Counted from the first letter of the stretch, positions 1-10,317 are shown. The stretch is 64,000 nucleotides of DNA from an uncultured Draconibacterium sp. (GCF_963677575.1 NZ_OY782038.1:2297501-2361500), one strand, 5' to 3'. The notes: generated from the sequence alone by a model not told the origin. Translations and numbers: made by a program.

Positions 1-898
<898 letters not shown>

Positions 899-1283
899 TT
901 TAGAGAATCCTCGTATTGATTCAATTGTATCTCTGTAAAATTGTCGTCTCTATCTTGTGATTTGATTTGACTCTCGATAATTACTCGCGTAATCATCAAA
1001 ATTTTTTCCCAACATGCCAAAGAACTTTTTAACTACCAGTAATCAGTCTCAGTACGCAGTACTTTTCCCGGTGTTAACCGTAGATAACCGGGGAATCGAA
1101 CCCCAAAACCAGGCGCCAGCCTTATCTTGTGACAGTTTTAAGTTGTAGTTGCCTACTTTTATATAAACTTAGCCTGTCTTTCAGTATTTCATTTTCTGTT
1201 TTGAACGTTTGCCATTTTCATGGACTTTTTTTGTTTGACTTCCGACTTTGCGTCTTCTGTCTTCCGACTTATTCAGCCTCTCG
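899..1283 (-). other. Internal transcribed spacer, tRNA-Ala to 23S
   Basis: This 385-nt rRNA spacer has no protein gene. On the minus strand a boxA-like AGTTCTTTGGC lies at 1016-1026, as expected for an antitermination signal ahead of 23S. A tRNA-like minihelix remnant occupies 1082-1127 (separate entry). The remainder is AT-rich without other structure that I can support. Confidence 0.7.
1082..1127 (-). other. tRNA-like minihelix (possible tRNA remnant) in rRNA spacer
   Basis: On the minus strand an acceptor-like strand AGATAAG (1127-1121) is followed by 15 nt, then a canonical T arm TGGGG-TTCGATT-CCCCG, then GTTATCT and an A (1088-1081). Six of the seven acceptor positions pair. The D and anticodon arms are absent, so this cannot be a functional tRNA. 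It resembles an internally deleted tRNA left in the spacer. A chance T-arm-like sequence is the alternative. Confidence 0.5.
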
Positions 1284-1357
1284 TGGAGAATAAGGGAGTC
1301 GAACCCTTGACCTCTAGAATGCAAATCTAGCGCTCTAGCCAACTGAGCTAATCCCCC
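1284..1357 (-). tRNA. tRNA-Ala (anticodon TGC)
   Basis: The minus strand gives a complete 74-nt cloverleaf: acceptor GGGGGAT/ATTCTCC, D arm GCTCAGTTGGCTAGAGC, anticodon loop TTTGCAT with TGC at 34-36, T arm GGG-TTCGACT-CCC and A73. No CCA is encoded. It lies between tRNA-Ile and 23S, the usual Ile-Ala spacer arrangement. Confidence 0.97.
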
Positions 1358-1460
1358 GAACTTTGAAGATCAGAATGCTGGAGTTTTGAAGATTAGAATG
1401 GTTTCGACTTTCGCTTTTCCCATTCCTCCATTCTCATATTCCTTCATTCCAATATTCCAG

Positions 1461-1534
1461 TAGTCCCGCCCAGACTTGAACTGGGGACCCCTACATTATC
1501 AGTGTAGTACTCTAACCAGCTGAGCTACGGGACT
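1461..1534 (-). tRNA. tRNA-Ile (anticodon GAT)
   Basis: On the minus strand AGTCCCG pairs with CGGGACT as the acceptor stem. The D arm is GCTCAGCTGGTTAGAGT, the anticodon loop contains GAT, and the T arm is CCCAG-TTCAAGT-CTGGG. It is 74 nt long with no encoded CCA. It is the first tRNA after 16S in the operon. Confidence 0.97.
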
Positions 1535-1579
1535 CTCTTATAGAGTTCCGTGTTTCGAGTTTAAAGTTTCGAGTTGCAA

Positions 1580-1612
1580 TTCTTTGAACTTTGAACTTTA
1601 AACTTTGAACTC
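1580..1612. repeat. Short heptanucleotide tandem repeat in 16S-tRNA-Ile spacer
   Basis: The spacer between 16S and tRNA-Ile contains about four consecutive copies of a 7-mer close to CTTTGAA, one copy carrying G to A. It is low-complexity sequence inside the rRNA transcript with no evident function. Confidence 0.6.
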
Positions 1613-1689
1613 TATCAGTAATATTATAAAAAAAGCAAGGACAACTTTTGTTAATCTCTTCACCGAAAACTTTTGTAAACCTCGGCTCC

Positions 1690-3215
<1,526 letters not shown>

Positions 3216-3314
3216 AAATATAAAAAGTTTAATATCTTTCGCTCAAGGTTTACTTGTCTCTCAGAAATCAACAAAGTTGTTTTTTTATTAACCTTGCTTT
3301 TTTGTGCTTCAAAA

Positions 3315-3326
3315 TTTTAAAGAACT
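3315..3326 (-). promoter_or_regulatory. boxA-like antitermination site in rRNA leader
   Basis: On the minus strand AGTTCTTTAAAA resembles the rRNA boxA consensus (TGCTCTTTAACA). It lies in the leader about 100 nt upstream of 16S and downstream of both promoters. A related AGTTCTTTGGC precedes 23S. Function is inferred from sequence and position only. Confidence 0.5.
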
Positions 3327-3460
3327 TGCGTAAAAAAACCAGCATCTTAAATTTTACCTCTTAATGCCGGTCATCTACTTTTCTACTATTTTTCTCTGGC
3401 GCTTCCTTCTTCTCAAAATCACTCTCACCACCAGAACTCGTTTCCCTTTTAACGGGGCGA

Positions 3461-3490
3461 CAAAGGTAATTACTTTTTCAAAACTCCCAA
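3461..3490 (-). promoter_or_regulatory. rRNA operon promoter P2 (Bacteroidota type)
   Basis: On the minus strand TTG (3490-3488) is followed by exactly 19 nt and TACCTTTG (3468-3461). This matches the Bacteroidota housekeeping promoter (-33 TTG, -7 TAnnTTTG). Transcription would start near 3455, about 240 nt before 16S. Confidence 0.75.
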
Positions 3491-3636
3491 AACTTTTTTT
3501 AAAGTTTTTTCGAAAATTTTATTGCTAAAATCTCGCAGCTCCGACGTGATCTGCAGTGCCGTTCCACCAGCCTTTCAATCACTCTGCTCTTACCATCAAC
3601 TTGTCTTTGAACGTCGCTTTATCTCTTAAGCGGGTG

Positions 3637-3666
3637 CAAAAGTAATCAAGACTTTTAATAATGCAA
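3637..3666 (-). promoter_or_regulatory. rRNA operon promoter P1 (Bacteroidota type)
   Basis: On the minus strand TTG (3666-3664), a 19-nt spacer and TACTTTTG (3644-3637) form a second promoter of the same design 176 bp upstream of P2. Tandem promoters are usual for rRNA operons. P1 sits about 75 bp past the modC stop, so no separate upstream control region separates the two units. Confidence 0.75.
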
Positions 3667-3739
3667 GCACTTTGGCAAAATAAATTGAAAGTATTTTTCG
3701 ATTAAAATCGCAAGTGACTGATAATGTGAATGGAGAGGA

Positions 3740-4822
3740 TTAATAAATTTTTAGCGAGGCTGATTTAAAAAGACAGTACACCCGCTGGCCTTTCTCCAGG
3801 CACATACTTTTTTGCGAGGCTTCCGTTACTTCTACTATGATGTTTTCGCCCACATCGACTACACAAAAGGCAAGGCCGTCTTTTAAAAATACCTCTTTCA
3901 TCGTCCCTTCCACCTGGTTGCGGAGTGAAATATTTTGGACCGGCTCCTTCGATAAAGCTATGCTTTCGGGCTTGATTAAGACTTTTAAGGACTGGTTTAC
4001 CTCCACTTCTTTTCCAATGGTTTGTGTAAGCGCTTGTATCTGCAGGTTACTTTTATTGCTCTTCAGCAACACCATATTCTTCGATTCAAGGTGCGCAAAT
4101 ACCGATAAGTGCATGACATTATACCAGCCCGACTCGTGCATCAATTCCAAATTCTCCGGTTGATCCAATAAATCGGTGAACTTTCCGTGTCCGAGCAACT
4201 GCCCATTTTTCAGCAGCAGCAAATTATCGGTAAGACTTAAAAGATCGGGAAGATCGTGGCTTACTATTAATATAGGGAGCGAAAATTTCTGATGCACCCG
4301 GTTTAAATAAGGAATGATCTCGCGACGCAGGTTTACATCGAGTGCCGAAAACGGCTCGTCCATCAGTAGTATTTTCGATCCACTGATAATGGCACGCCCA
4401 ATTGCCGTACGTTGTTTTTCTCCACCAGAACACTGTTCGGGTTTCTTATTTAATAAATGTGCGATCTGCAACGTATCGACCACCTCATCGAAAAATTCCT
4501 GATTGGGATTCTTTTCTCCATACAATAGGTTCCTCTTTATAGTATAGTGCGGAAAAAGTCGTTCGTCCTGAAAAACGTAGCCCACCTTTCGCTGTCTGAT
4601 CTTAACATTTAGCTTATTATTTGTATCAAGAAGTGTGTCGTCATTCAGATGAATATAACCAGAATCGGGAGTAACAATTCCGGCAATGGAATTCAGCAAA
4701 CTGGTTTTTCCATGACCCGACGGTCCGAAAATGCCGGTAATCCCGTTTGGAATATCGGCTTTTACATCGAGCGTAAAATCATTTCGCTGCAGTTTTATAT
4801 GGAAACTCAATGCCGGATTCAT
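3740..4822 (-). CDS. modC: Molybdate ABC transporter ATP-binding protein ModC
   Basis: This 360-residue ATPase drives molybdate import across the inner membrane. Visible motifs are the Walker A GPSGHGKTS near residues 33-41, the ABC signature CSGGEKQR, Walker B ILLMDEP and the switch His in IVSHDLPDL. The C-terminal third carries a TOBE/Mop-like molybdate-binding region after about residue 285. The ATG overlaps the modB stop by 4 nt, showing translational coupling. It is the last gene of the nif-mod stretch, and no terminator is evident before the rRNA promoters. A related sulfate/tungstate ATPase is possible, but the modA-modB-modC order next to nif genes argues for molybdate. Confidence 0.93.
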   Translation of the reverse strand: MNPALSFHIKLQRNDFTLDVKADIPNGITGIFGPSGHGKTSLLNSIAGIVTPDSGYIHLNDDTLLDTNNKLNVKIRQRKVGYVFQDERLFPHYTIKRNLLYGEKNPNQEFFDEVVDTLQIAHLLNKKPEQCSGGEKQRTAIGRAIISGSKILLMDEPFSALDVNLRREIIPYLNRVHQKFSLPILIVSHDLPDLLSLTDNLLLLKNGQLLGHGKFTDLLDQPENLELMHESGWYNVMHLSVFAHLESKNMVLLKSNKSNLQIQALTQTIGKEVEVNQSLKVLIKPESIALSKEPVQNISLRNQVEGTMKEVFLKDGLAFCVVDVGENIIVEVTEASQKSMCLEKGQRVYCLFKSASLKIY

Positions 4823-5520
4823 GCCGTTTTACTTTTAATTACACGTCGGTTTAAGAATTCGGCCGCGATCATTGCCAGCAGTGATAATATAACAGACACA
4901 ACAACCAAACGCATGGTTGAAGCTTCTTGTCCCGGCACCTGCATTTCGGAAAAAATGGCCAGCGGAAGTGTTTGTGTTTTACCTTCAATGTTTCCGGCAA
5001 AGGAAATCGTTGCCCCAAATTCCCCCAGACTTCGTGCAAATGAAAGAATGAATCCGCTGATCACACCGGGCAGTGCCAACGGAAGTGTGATAGTAAAAAA
5101 CACGCGTAGATTTGAAGCTCCCAAAGTGCGTGCTGCTTCTTCCAGTTTCTGATCAACTAATTCTATTGATAAACGAATGGAACGCGTAACCAACGGAAAC
5201 GAAACAAAAATGGCTGCGATTACAGCGGCATAAAACGAAAAGGCGATTTGAATTCCGAATGTTTCGTAAAAGAATTTCCCGATAAACCCGCGGTTTCCGA
5301 AAACCAGTAATAATAAATAACCGGTTGTAATGGGTGGTAAAACCAGTGGTAAATGAATGATTCCCTCAACCACCGACTTGCCAAAAAACCTTTTTCGGGC
5401 CAGAAACCACCCCACGGCAATAGCTAACGGCAAGGTTATCACAGCACAAATTAGCGCAACACTTAATGATAATTGTATTGCCGACCACTCGCTTGCTGTA
5501 TATTTAAACAATTCACTCAA
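4819..5520 (-). CDS. modB: Molybdate ABC transporter permease ModB
   Basis: A 233-residue inner-membrane permease with five to six hydrophobic segments and the EAA loop (EEAARTLGAS, then LPLALPG), which docks onto ModC. The most upstream start is TTG at 5520, which overlaps the end of modA by 8 nt. The residues MSELFKYT fit the family N-terminus, so a TTG start coupled to modA translation is likely. Its length is normal for ModB (about 225-230). Confidence 0.93.
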   Translation of the reverse strand: MSELFKYTASEWSAIQLSLSVALICAVITLPLAIAVGWFLARKRFFGKSVVEGIIHLPLVLPPITTGYLLLLVFGNRGFIGKFFYETFGIQIAFSFYAAVIAAIFVSFPLVTRSIRLSIELVDQKLEEAARTLGASNLRVFFTITLPLALPGVISGFILSFARSLGEFGATISFAGNIEGKTQTLPLAIFSEMQVPGQEASTMRLVVVSVILSLLAMIAAEFLNRRVIKSKTA

Positions 5521-6280
5521 TCTTAAATCCGTGTTTTATCCAGATGTCTTTTGCTTCTTTCGAGGTCAGAAAATTATAAAAAAGCTTGGTTTGTTCGTTG
5601 TTTTTGTTCTTTAAAATGGATGCGTAAAAACCAATTGGCGGATGCAGTTCATCAGGCACAATAGAAACGATCTTTACTTTTTGCGATTTCAAGGCGTCGG
5701 TTTTGTACACGATTCCCATTTCTACTTCACCCAATTCTACCACCATTAATGCCGAGCGTACATCTTTTGCAGGCAATATCCGGTCGCTTAAAGCGTCAGC
5801 GTAACCACCGTTCTCTATTGCTTTCCATGCATAGTCGCCGGCCGGCACATGTTTTGGGTCGCCAATAGATAACCGACGTTTAAATTGCTCCGGGAAATCA
5901 TTAAAAAATGTAATTGAGTCTGTTTCACTATCCGAAGGAACAATCACTGCCATTGACGTTCCGACAACTTTTTCTTTTGATTCGGGAACAACCAAATCCA
6001 GGTTAATTAGATAATCCACCCACTTTTCGTTGGCAGAAATGTATACTGATGGTTGAGCTCCCTGTTCAATTTGCCGGGCCAGTGTTCCCGATGAAGCAAA
6101 ATTCAATTTGATATCGACGCCATCTTTTGCTTTATAGATTTCGGCCAGTTCGGTAACCACATTTGTTAATCCGGCTCCGCTAAAAACCAACAGTTCTGTC
6201 GACTGCTTTTTCTTTGATTTTTGGGCGCATCCAAAAAACAGGAATACTATTAATATATATAGTAATGCTTTTCTACTCAT
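5513..6280 (-). CDS. modA: Molybdate-binding lipoprotein ModA
   Basis: The substrate-binding component of the molybdate importer (255 residues). The start at 6280 gives MSRKALLYILIVFLFFGCAQ, a lipoprotein signal with Cys at 18; the frame extends 42 codons further upstream but that extension is not signal-like. The mature protein has the bilobal ModA pattern (LLVFSGAGLTNVVTELAEIY, SSGTLARQIEQGA, GDPKHVPAGDYAWKA). Family knowledge says the lipoprotein captures molybdate in the periplasm and delivers it to ModB. Molybdenum supply is essential for FeMo-cofactor, which explains its place after nif genes. Confidence 0.92.
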   Translation of the reverse strand: MSRKALLYILIVFLFFGCAQKSKKKQSTELLVFSGAGLTNVVTELAEIYKAKDGVDIKLNFASSGTLARQIEQGAQPSVYISANEKWVDYLINLDLVVPESKEKVVGTSMAVIVPSDSETDSITFFNDFPEQFKRRLSIGDPKHVPAGDYAWKAIENGGYADALSDRILPAKDVRSALMVVELGEVEMGIVYKTDALKSQKVKIVSIVPDELHPPIGFYASILKNKNNEQTKLFYNFLTSKEAKDIWIKHGFKIE

Positions 6281-6503
6281 TTTGCTTCCGCTAAAGTTAT
6301 ACCAATTCTGAAAATGATTCGAATTCCCGCTAATTATTTTCAAGTTGGTTAAATGCCGATTTATAAAAATAAAGCTATTGGGCACGTATACGAACCAATG
6401 GCTCAATATTTTTAATAATCGGTATTAGATATTTTGTGGGTTCAATAAATAAAGAAGCCGCGTTTAAACAAAAACCGACAGCTCTAATTTCTGTTTAAAA
6501 ATC

Positions 6504-6896
6504 CTAAACCGACTGTTCTTCTGTTAATGCCGCACCACAATATTCTTTTAGTGAAGTGGTAAAATCGAGCATTCTCGACAATTCTTCGCGTGTAGGTTCC
6601 TTTGTTTCCAGCACTTCCAGCGAGCAGAAATTCATGAAGCGATTAATAAACCGAGCCTCCACATGAAACGTTTCCGGAATTTCCATTTTCTTACCAATCT
6701 GCTTTAACATGGCTGTTATTCCCGAATGCTCAGGCATATCGCCGGTACTTACACACAAAGCGGTGAGGTAGTTCTCCACTGCCATGCTCAATACATTATA
6801 TACTACCAGGCTTCCCAATTTCTCTTTTTTATACGAACCAACTGCTGCTTTTGCGTAGCTGTCGGCCTCATCCATGTACTTTGTCCAGTTTGCCAT
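6504..6896 (-). CDS. Small HEPN-like protein of unknown function in nif-mod cluster
   Basis: A 130-residue soluble, mostly helical protein. The part EADSYAKAAVGSYKKEKLGS followed by a helix containing AVENYLTALC resembles HEPN-type four-helix proteins, but I see no clear RxxxxH RNase motif. No signal peptide or membrane segment is present. It lies 27 nt after the porin and 223 nt before modA, in the same direction, so it is probably co-transcribed with the nif genes. Function is unknown. The HEPN assignment is a fold-level guess. Confidence 0.7.
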   Translation of the reverse strand: MANWTKYMDEADSYAKAAVGSYKKEKLGSLVVYNVLSMAVENYLTALCVSTGDMPEHSGITAMLKQIGKKMEIPETFHVEARFINRFMNFCSLEVLETKEPTREELSRMLDFTTSLKEYCGAALTEEQSV

Positions 6897-6923
6897 AATT
6901 TCAAATTTTAGTTAACCAACCTT

Positions 6924-8093
6924 TTATATTATTAATTGTAATCCCAGCGAAATGTAATTCCCCGGGTACGTTGTCTTTTTAATGTAGCGGTTCTTTATTC
7001 CGTCGCCATCGTGATATACGTAGTGAAGATTCACTTTCACCTTCCTTTTGGCAGATATGAGGTTCACTCCAAAATCAAGCTTTGTATCGGTACCGTCGAA
7101 AAACGAAACATCTTCAAAATTTTCGTCACCAGAGAACTTTTCAAACATTACAGTGGGCTCCAGCACCCAATCCTTTTTCAGGAATATGTTGTAACCGGAG
7201 CGAATCATAAAACAGTCAGCTTTATATTCGAGGTTATTTTTTCGAATCAGATGATTGTATTCACCATCGATTTTGAAATGCCCGAGATAAATGGTTGCAT
7301 CGGCACTTATAGTTTGCGTGCTTTCAAAAATATCGGTTTTCCCTTGTGTAGAAAAGCCGACTCCGAAAGTTGCACTTGTTTGTTTTTCCAGCAGGTTGTT
7401 TGAGAAACAATATTTGTATTTCGAAAATTCTTTATCGCCGAAGTTGAGCATAACATGCCCCAGCAAAACCGGTGACCAGTTTATTTCCATAATGCTCACC
7501 ACATCCTGGCGATTGATAATAGCTATATTATATATAAGTGTTTGTTTTCCCAGTTCGCCCAGACCACCCAAATTAATTCCGGGACTTATTCCATTTGCTT
7601 TTCCGGTAACCAATTGGCGCAGGTAACAGGAGTTCTCCGTTTTGTCGAGCGAACTTGTAGTCCATGGCGAAGTAGTTGATTCGCGGCTCACATGTGGCAG
7701 GAAATAACCACCTGTCACATTCAGCCAGTCACTTTCGGGAAGAAGATCGTAGGTAAAGTATGCACTCCAAAGAGCAACTGCTCCGGCATTCACCACACCT
7801 TTTGTGGATGAAAAACCATCTTTTGCCAGGTTATCGAACGACAACATTACATCGTACGACAGCTCGGGCAGCACATTTCCTTTTACTCCCAAACGGCCGC
7901 GTCTGAAGTATGATGCAAAGCGATCGGCGGCCTCTGCTTCATCAGTAGTCACTCCCTGGCTGACAACATTCCAAAACTGCAGCTTTATATAAGGAGTGAT
8001 GGTTGGCTTGAACGGTTTTTCCTGAACCGTTTTTCCTGCCGAAGCCACAAGTCCTGCCAAAAGCAGCAATATGAGAATTCCCTTAAATTTCAT
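6924..8093 (-). CDS. Outer-membrane beta-barrel porin (OprO/OprP-like)
   Basis: A 389-residue protein with signal peptide MKFKGILILLLLAGLVASAG and many alternating aromatic/polar strands ending LGLQLII, as in phosphate-selective porin O/P-type barrels (GRLGVKGNVLPELSYDVMLS; YFTYDLLPE; GGYFLPH). It starts 10 nt after the nifV stop, so it is almost certainly in the same operon. Since modABC follows, a plausible but unproven role is passage of molybdate or another oxyanion through the outer membrane. A general porin is the alternative. Confidence 0.78.
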   Translation of the reverse strand: MKFKGILILLLLAGLVASAGKTVQEKPFKPTITPYIKLQFWNVVSQGVTTDEAEAADRFASYFRRGRLGVKGNVLPELSYDVMLSFDNLAKDGFSSTKGVVNAGAVALWSAYFTYDLLPESDWLNVTGGYFLPHVSRESTTSPWTTSSLDKTENSCYLRQLVTGKANGISPGINLGGLGELGKQTLIYNIAIINRQDVVSIMEINWSPVLLGHVMLNFGDKEFSKYKYCFSNNLLEKQTSATFGVGFSTQGKTDIFESTQTISADATIYLGHFKIDGEYNHLIRKNNLEYKADCFMIRSGYNIFLKKDWVLEPTVMFEKFSGDENFEDVSFFDGTDTKLDFGVNLISAKRKVKVNLHYVYHDGDGIKNRYIKKTTYPGNYISLGLQLII

Positions 8094-8103
8094 TGCTGCA
8101 GAG

Positions 8104-9228
8104 TTAAATGTTAGACGAAATCAGATTTTTTACCTCGTTAAAATGCAGGTCACGCTTTAACTCGGTCGACAGCTTTTTAATTTTAGCTACAAGAATGGCC
8201 AGTTCATTTTTAGGAAGGAATATATTTCGTTTTTGCAGCATCTCGTCCACTGCGCCCATTCCCGAGTGTTTTCCAATAACCAGCTCGGTTTGTCGGCCAA
8301 TTTCATTTGGATTAAATGGCTGATAAGAAAGAGGATTCTCTTTTAGGCTGCGGCAGTGAATTCCGGATTCGTGCGAGAAAACCAAGTCTCCCGACACCGG
8401 TTTCGACAATGCCAACTTACGTTCTGAAGCCTGTTCCACCAGTTTCGAAAGCTGAACCATTTTTTCTCCCTCGAAATTAAAATCGTAACCACAGGAATAT
8501 TTCAGGGCGAAAGCCACTTCTTCCAAACAAGCATTCCCGGCTCGTTCTCCCAAACCGTTAACAGTTAAGCTCACACTTTGTGCACCCGACTGTAGCGCAA
8601 CAACATGGTTGGCGGTTGCCATTCCCAAATCGTTGTGCCCGTGAAATTCAAAATCTACATCAGCAAAATCGCTGCTTAAACGGGTAAACAGATTCTGTAC
8701 AGAAAGCGGATTCAGAATTCCAACAGTGTCGGCAATGCGCACACGTTTGGCGCCATATAAAGTTGTTAGATAGATGTATTCTTTAAGGAAATTGTAATCG
8801 GCACGCGAAGCATCCTGCGCACCAACGGCCACAAATTCGAAATGGTTTGTGGCAAAATTCATGATCTCGGGAAGGTTCTTTCGCACCCAATCGCGCGACT
8901 TCCCAAGCGTTTCAAGTTGTATATCGGAAACCGGAAAAGAAAGGTTGACTCTTTTTGCTCCTGTAGCCAGGGCAGCTTCCAGGTCGTTGAAAGTTGCCCT
9001 GCACCAGCAGGTTGAAGCGAAGGAAAATCCCTGGTTGATCAAACAGTGAATGTCGCTCTGCTCTTTTTCGCCCATGGCCGGAGTGCCGATCTCTAATTCA
9101 GGCACGCCAATTTCATCAAGCTTTTGAGCAATTTCGAGTTTCTCTTTCAGTGAAAATACTACACCCGGCGCTTGTTCTCCGTCACGCAGCGTAGTGTCGA
9201 TCAAATATGGGAACTTCTCATCCTTCAT
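8104..9228 (-). CDS. nifV: Homocitrate synthase NifV
   Basis: NifV condenses acetyl-CoA and 2-oxoglutarate to homocitrate, the organic ligand of FeMo-cofactor. The 374-residue protein has the signature DTTLRDGEQAPGV (residues 11-23), the metal-binding HGHNDLGMATAN motif and the GLGERAGNACLEE block typical of NifV and isopropylmalate-synthase relatives. Length matches NifV (about 375-385) and lacks the leucine-feedback domain of LeuA. It lies downstream of a 218-nt structured gap after the ferredoxin gene and 10 nt before the porin. Context makes NifV much likelier than a citramalate or lysine-pathway enzyme. Confidence 0.93.
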   Translation of the reverse strand: MKDEKFPYLIDTTLRDGEQAPGVVFSLKEKLEIAQKLDEIGVPELEIGTPAMGEKEQSDIHCLINQGFSFASTCWCRATFNDLEAALATGAKRVNLSFPVSDIQLETLGKSRDWVRKNLPEIMNFATNHFEFVAVGAQDASRADYNFLKEYIYLTTLYGAKRVRIADTVGILNPLSVQNLFTRLSSDFADVDFEFHGHNDLGMATANHVVALQSGAQSVSLTVNGLGERAGNACLEEVAFALKYSCGYDFNFEGEKMVQLSKLVEQASERKLALSKPVSGDLVFSHESGIHCRSLKENPLSYQPFNPNEIGRQTELVIGKHSGMGAVDEMLQKRNIFLPKNELAILVAKIKKLSTELKRDLHFNEVKNLISSNI

Positions 9229-9255
9229 AATATATAATTGTTATTGGTAAGCAAT

Positions 9256-9354
9256 CCGATAAAAGTACCCCCGGCATAAGCCGGGAATACGGTACAAGTT
9301 GAAGTTTGATTAGTTCTGGTTATACCGATGAGTGTTTATTCAAACTTTTATCGG
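9256..9354 (-). promoter_or_regulatory. Structured leader between ferredoxin and nifV, two alternative foldings
   Basis: CCGATAAAAGT (9256-9266) is perfectly complementary to ACTTTTATCGG (9344-9354), enclosing a strong hairpin CCCGGC-ataa-GCCGGG (9270-9285). A second stem, AAGTTTGA (9302-9309) with TCAAACTT (9340-9347), shares bases 9344-9347 with the first, so the two cannot form together. The element precedes nifV on its coding strand. Whether it is regulatory or a mobile palindromic element is not known. Confidence 0.5.
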
Positions 9355-9446
9355 CATTAACCATTATAATTTCATAGTTTCGCCGAAGGCTCACTCTGAA
9401 AACAATTTGGATAAGAGGGGAAAAACAATTGAGCACGCAGTTTAAC

Positions 9447-9752
9447 TTACTCGCTTATGAGATAATCCTCAACGGCCTCCCCCTCTTCCAGTGCATCTAA
9501 AATTTCGTCGATTTTCTCTTCATTAATTCCTCCGTACCAATAGTTATTCGGATGAACAACCATTACCGGCCCCTGTGAGCAAACATTTAAACAAGCGGTG
9601 GAAGAGACCGCAACATCGAGGCCACGGTCGTTACACTCTTCCATTATATATTGAATTAAATCGGATGACCCGTTTTTGTTACAATAACCTTGTGCATCGC
9701 CGGCAACCCGGTACGAGTTGCATACTAAAATGTGAAATTCTGGTTTTTTCAT
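9447..9752 (-). CDS. Nif-associated thioredoxin-fold [2Fe-2S] ferredoxin
   Basis: A 101-residue protein with the cysteine pattern of thioredoxin-like [2Fe-2S] ferredoxins: C11-x12-C24 and C54-x3-C58 (ILVCNSYRVAGDAQGYC; ACLNVCSQGP). Related small ferredoxins are found in many nif clusters and may deliver electrons to nitrogenase or act in cofactor assembly. It lies between the nifX-like gene and nifV; the gap upstream contains the palindromic element at 9791-9867. A physiological partner cannot be read from sequence. Confidence 0.88.
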   Translation of the reverse strand: MKKPEFHILVCNSYRVAGDAQGYCNKNGSSDLIQYIMEECNDRGLDVAVSSTACLNVCSQGPVMVVHPNNYWYGGINEEKIDEILDALEEGEAVEDYLISE

Positions 9753-9790
9753 GTCGTTTTATATTTTAAGTTGATACTATTTCTATTCGA

Positions 9791-9867
9791 TGTCATTTCG
9801 ACGACGAAGGAGGAGAAATCTATTTCAATGCAGCAGATTTCTCAGTCATGCTTCCTTCGAAATGACA
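9791..9867. repeat. Palindromic intergenic element (GTCAT family, copy 1)
   Basis: TGTCATTTCGA (9791-9801) pairs with TCGAAATGACA (9857-9867), and inside GAGAAATCT (9813-9821) pairs with AGATTTCTC (9835-9843). The 77-nt element fills the gap between the nifX-like and ferredoxin genes and would form a long hairpin in the nif transcript. Copies with the same GTCAT/ATGAC ends occur near 10238 and 55169. Confidence 0.8.
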
Positions 9868-9875
9868 GCTATTTA

Positions 9876-10217
9876 TTATTTACATTTTCCGCTACACCCG
9901 GGGATTTTATCCACCTGGCAAGTACAGTTTTGTACAGCAATTCCAATGATATCGAGTTGCTCTTTGGGTTTTTCACCAATTTGAACGGTGTACAGCTTTT
10001 CGCAATCCTCGAGTTTTTCTTTTACAGTTGAAAATCTATCGGATGAAAATTTGTGATCGGCAACGGGCTGACTTCCTCCGCTGCAATAAGAATCCACTTC
10101 GCGTGTTTCCACGAGTTTCATCTCATCGCCATCCACGTCGTACACATCAAAGCGGGTAGCTTTTCCAAAATGCTGATCTACTTTTTCTCCGTTACTTGTT
10201 GTTACTGCTATTCTCAT
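9876..10217 (-). CDS. NifX/NifB C-terminal family protein
   Basis: A 113-residue single-domain protein of the dinitrogenase FeMo-cofactor biosynthesis family. It begins MRIAVTTSNGEKVDQHFGKA, with the VDQHFGKA segment characteristic of NifX, NafY and the NifB C-terminal domain, followed by a Cys-rich tail (CTCQVDKIPGCSGKC). Such proteins bind NifB-co or FeMo-co in transit between NifB, NifEN and the MoFe protein. It follows nifB in the same direction after a 114-nt gap filled by a palindromic element. Whether it is NifX proper or another member cannot be decided from sequence alone. Confidence 0.85.
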   Translation of the reverse strand: MRIAVTTSNGEKVDQHFGKATRFDVYDVDGDEMKLVETREVDSYCSGGSQPVADHKFSSDRFSTVKEKLEDCEKLYTVQIGEKPKEQLDIIGIAVQNCTCQVDKIPGCSGKCK

Positions 10218-10237
10218 TTGTTCTGATTATTATTATT

Positions 10238-10317
10238 CGTCATTTCGCCCGTCAGCTGACGGATTCGGAATCTGAAAAATGTTTACCGAAAGATGCTGAA
10301 ACAAGTTCAGCATGACG
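10238..10317. repeat. Palindromic intergenic element (GTCAT family, copy 2)
   Basis: CGTCAT (10238-10243) pairs with ATGACG (10312-10317). Inside are the perfect palindrome CCGTCAGCTGACGG (10249-10262) and hairpin ATGCTGAA-acaag-TTCAGCAT (10293-10313). It lies between nifB and the nifX-like gene and has the same three-arm design as the copy near 55169. Confidence 0.78.

Noticed and set aside
3217..3740. modC reading through as part of the rRNA operon
   Set aside because: Two good promoters lie between modC and 16S; absence of a visible terminator does not show a shared unit.
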